Shown: piece after piece, positions 36,429 through 37,166 of the stretch
Numbering within the stretch: position 1 is the stretch's first letter
Layout: each line of letters begins with the position of its first letter
Source: JALOAT01 sp041677345
GTDB taxonomy: Bacteria; Pseudomonadota; Gammaproteobacteria; Thiohalomonadales; Thiohalomonadaceae
NCBI GenBank assembly: GCA_041677345.1
Contig: JBAYQE010000016.1
Coordinates: 1 to 37,166 of the forward strand
DNA length: 37,166 bases
Direction: 5' to 3'
Notes under the pieces: model-generated
What the model saw: the letters and a program-made list of their open reading frames with translations, nothing else
The model's database searches: none
What the model was told of the DNA's origin: nothing
Made by a program: the position numbers and the translations under genes

Positions 36429-37166
36429 GGCGTGTTCCTCACCTGCACTTCCTGGTAAAGGTCCACTGAGGAACCCGCTTCGGTTAGCGTCAGCTGGATC
36501 TGCAGCACGCCCGTATCGGCTGTGGTGCGCGGCCGGTATGTGAAACGCGCACTGCCCACGCCATCGAGGAGCAGGTTGCCCGCGTCCCAATCCGCATTTC
36601 CGTCGTAGGCCGCGATGCTGCCGCTGGGAGCAATCGGGCTGGCGCTCCAGCGCAGCGATGCGCCGGTGAGGCCGATCTTCACCACCTGATCTGCAATCGC
36701 GAAACGATTCCCGGCATAGGAAGCGGCGAAGGCGTGGCTGTCGAACCGCAACACGCGTCCGGCGGTGGTGCCGTCGGCCGCAGCAGTGGTCGCCATGCTG
36801 CCGGTGAGCCTGCTGGAAGCAAGGCCCAGCCCGGCGGGCCCGGTATTGCCAATCACCAGCCGCTCGCCGGCATTGACCGTGAAACCCGGCGGCACGAGTG
36901 CGTACAGCGCGGCGCGTGGCGAAGCGATGATAGGAAACCGTCTGTTGGCACGGTCGGAAAACGCCGCTGCGCACGCAGGAATTCGATGCCCGTGTCGCGC
37001 ACCGTGCCGGGCACCGCGTGCCGGATTTCGCGCACGACCCGTTCCAGCGCCAGCCTGCCGCGTGCCGTGAGGTCGGCCTGCAGGCGCGTGAACTGATGAT
37101 TCTCGACCAACTGCACAATCACCGGCGCCAGCACACCACCAAGAATGCCGAGCAGCACCATGACCA
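36425..37166 (-). pseudogene. mshO: MshO-like minor pilin, apparently frameshifted and cut by the window edge
   Basis: At the right edge one frame reads VMVLLGILGGVLAPVIVQL, the core of a type IV prepilin helix, then RLALERVVREIRHAVPGT and GIEFLRAQ, typical of MshO. That frame loses protein character after about 36945 and stops at 36853. The rest of the protein (ALYALVPPGFTVNAGERLV through to EVQVRNTP, 36425-36930) continues in a different frame with no start of its own apart from a GTG. One base gained or lost near 36920-36960 would join them. The prepilin cleavage site lies outside the window. This could be a real frameshift or a sequencing error. Confidence 0.65.

Noticed and set aside
36429..37118. 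Upstream extension of the mshP frame
   Set aside because: The extra sequence is Arg/Cys/His-rich with no family features; the pilin-like proteins are in the other two frames.

Overview
This window is the chromosomal replication-origin neighbourhood of a GC-rich gammaproteobacterium. The evidence is the block rpmH-rnpA-yidD-yidC-mnmE and mnmG-rsmG-parA-parB on one side of dnaA-dnaN-recF-gyrB, followed by a Pseudomonas-like run of acyltransferase, gmhB, glyS and glyQ, and then a glnA / DUF4124 / ntrBC nitrogen locus. The gene set would fit a Chromatiales or Ectothiorhodospira-like lineage, but that is inference from memory; no rRNA or other marker here fixes the genus.

Layout. Positions 1-1600 hold a lower-GC cassette directly behind parB: a peptidoglycan-binding plus pesticin-type muramidase gene broken by one in-frame TAA, followed by a small exported protein that looks like its immunity partner, then an intrinsic terminator. 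Positions 1598-5779 are parB, parA, rsmG and mnmG, all leftward. Positions 5930-6711 hold two small convergent genes of unknown role. Positions 6820-10646 are a rightward MoxR / DUF58 / transglutaminase operon. Positions 10782-12104 encode a secreted di-heme cytochrome c peroxidase-like protein. Positions 12431-16133 are mnmE, yidC, yidD, rnpA and rpmH, leftward.

The origin proper lies around dnaA: one DnaA box upstream of dnaA, and four boxes plus an AT-rich stretch between dnaA and dnaN. recF carries two perfect 16-bp parS palindromes, so parA, parB and parS are all present. The second parS abuts an extended -10 promoter for gyrB that overlaps the recF stop codon.

Positions 22863-28254 are leftward: glyQ-glyS-gmhB-plsC with overlapping start and stop codons, then fbp and a strong terminator. 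Positions 28394-30855 form a rightward three-gene unit: a PP-loop ATPase resembling tRNA-thiolation enzymes, a TusA-like sulfur carrier, and a zinc-type cation diffusion facilitator. glnA follows with two NtrC enhancer boxes and a -24/-12 promoter. ntrB has an NtrC box lying over its -10 element, predicting autoregulation. The window ends in MSHA-type pilus genes: mshP, and an mshO-like gene that appears frameshifted and runs off the edge.

Most of the window is conserved housekeeping sequence. The parts that reward attention are the broken effector/immunity cassette beside parB, the placement of parS at the gyrB promoter, the PP-loop/TusA/CDF module, and the frameshifted pilin gene.
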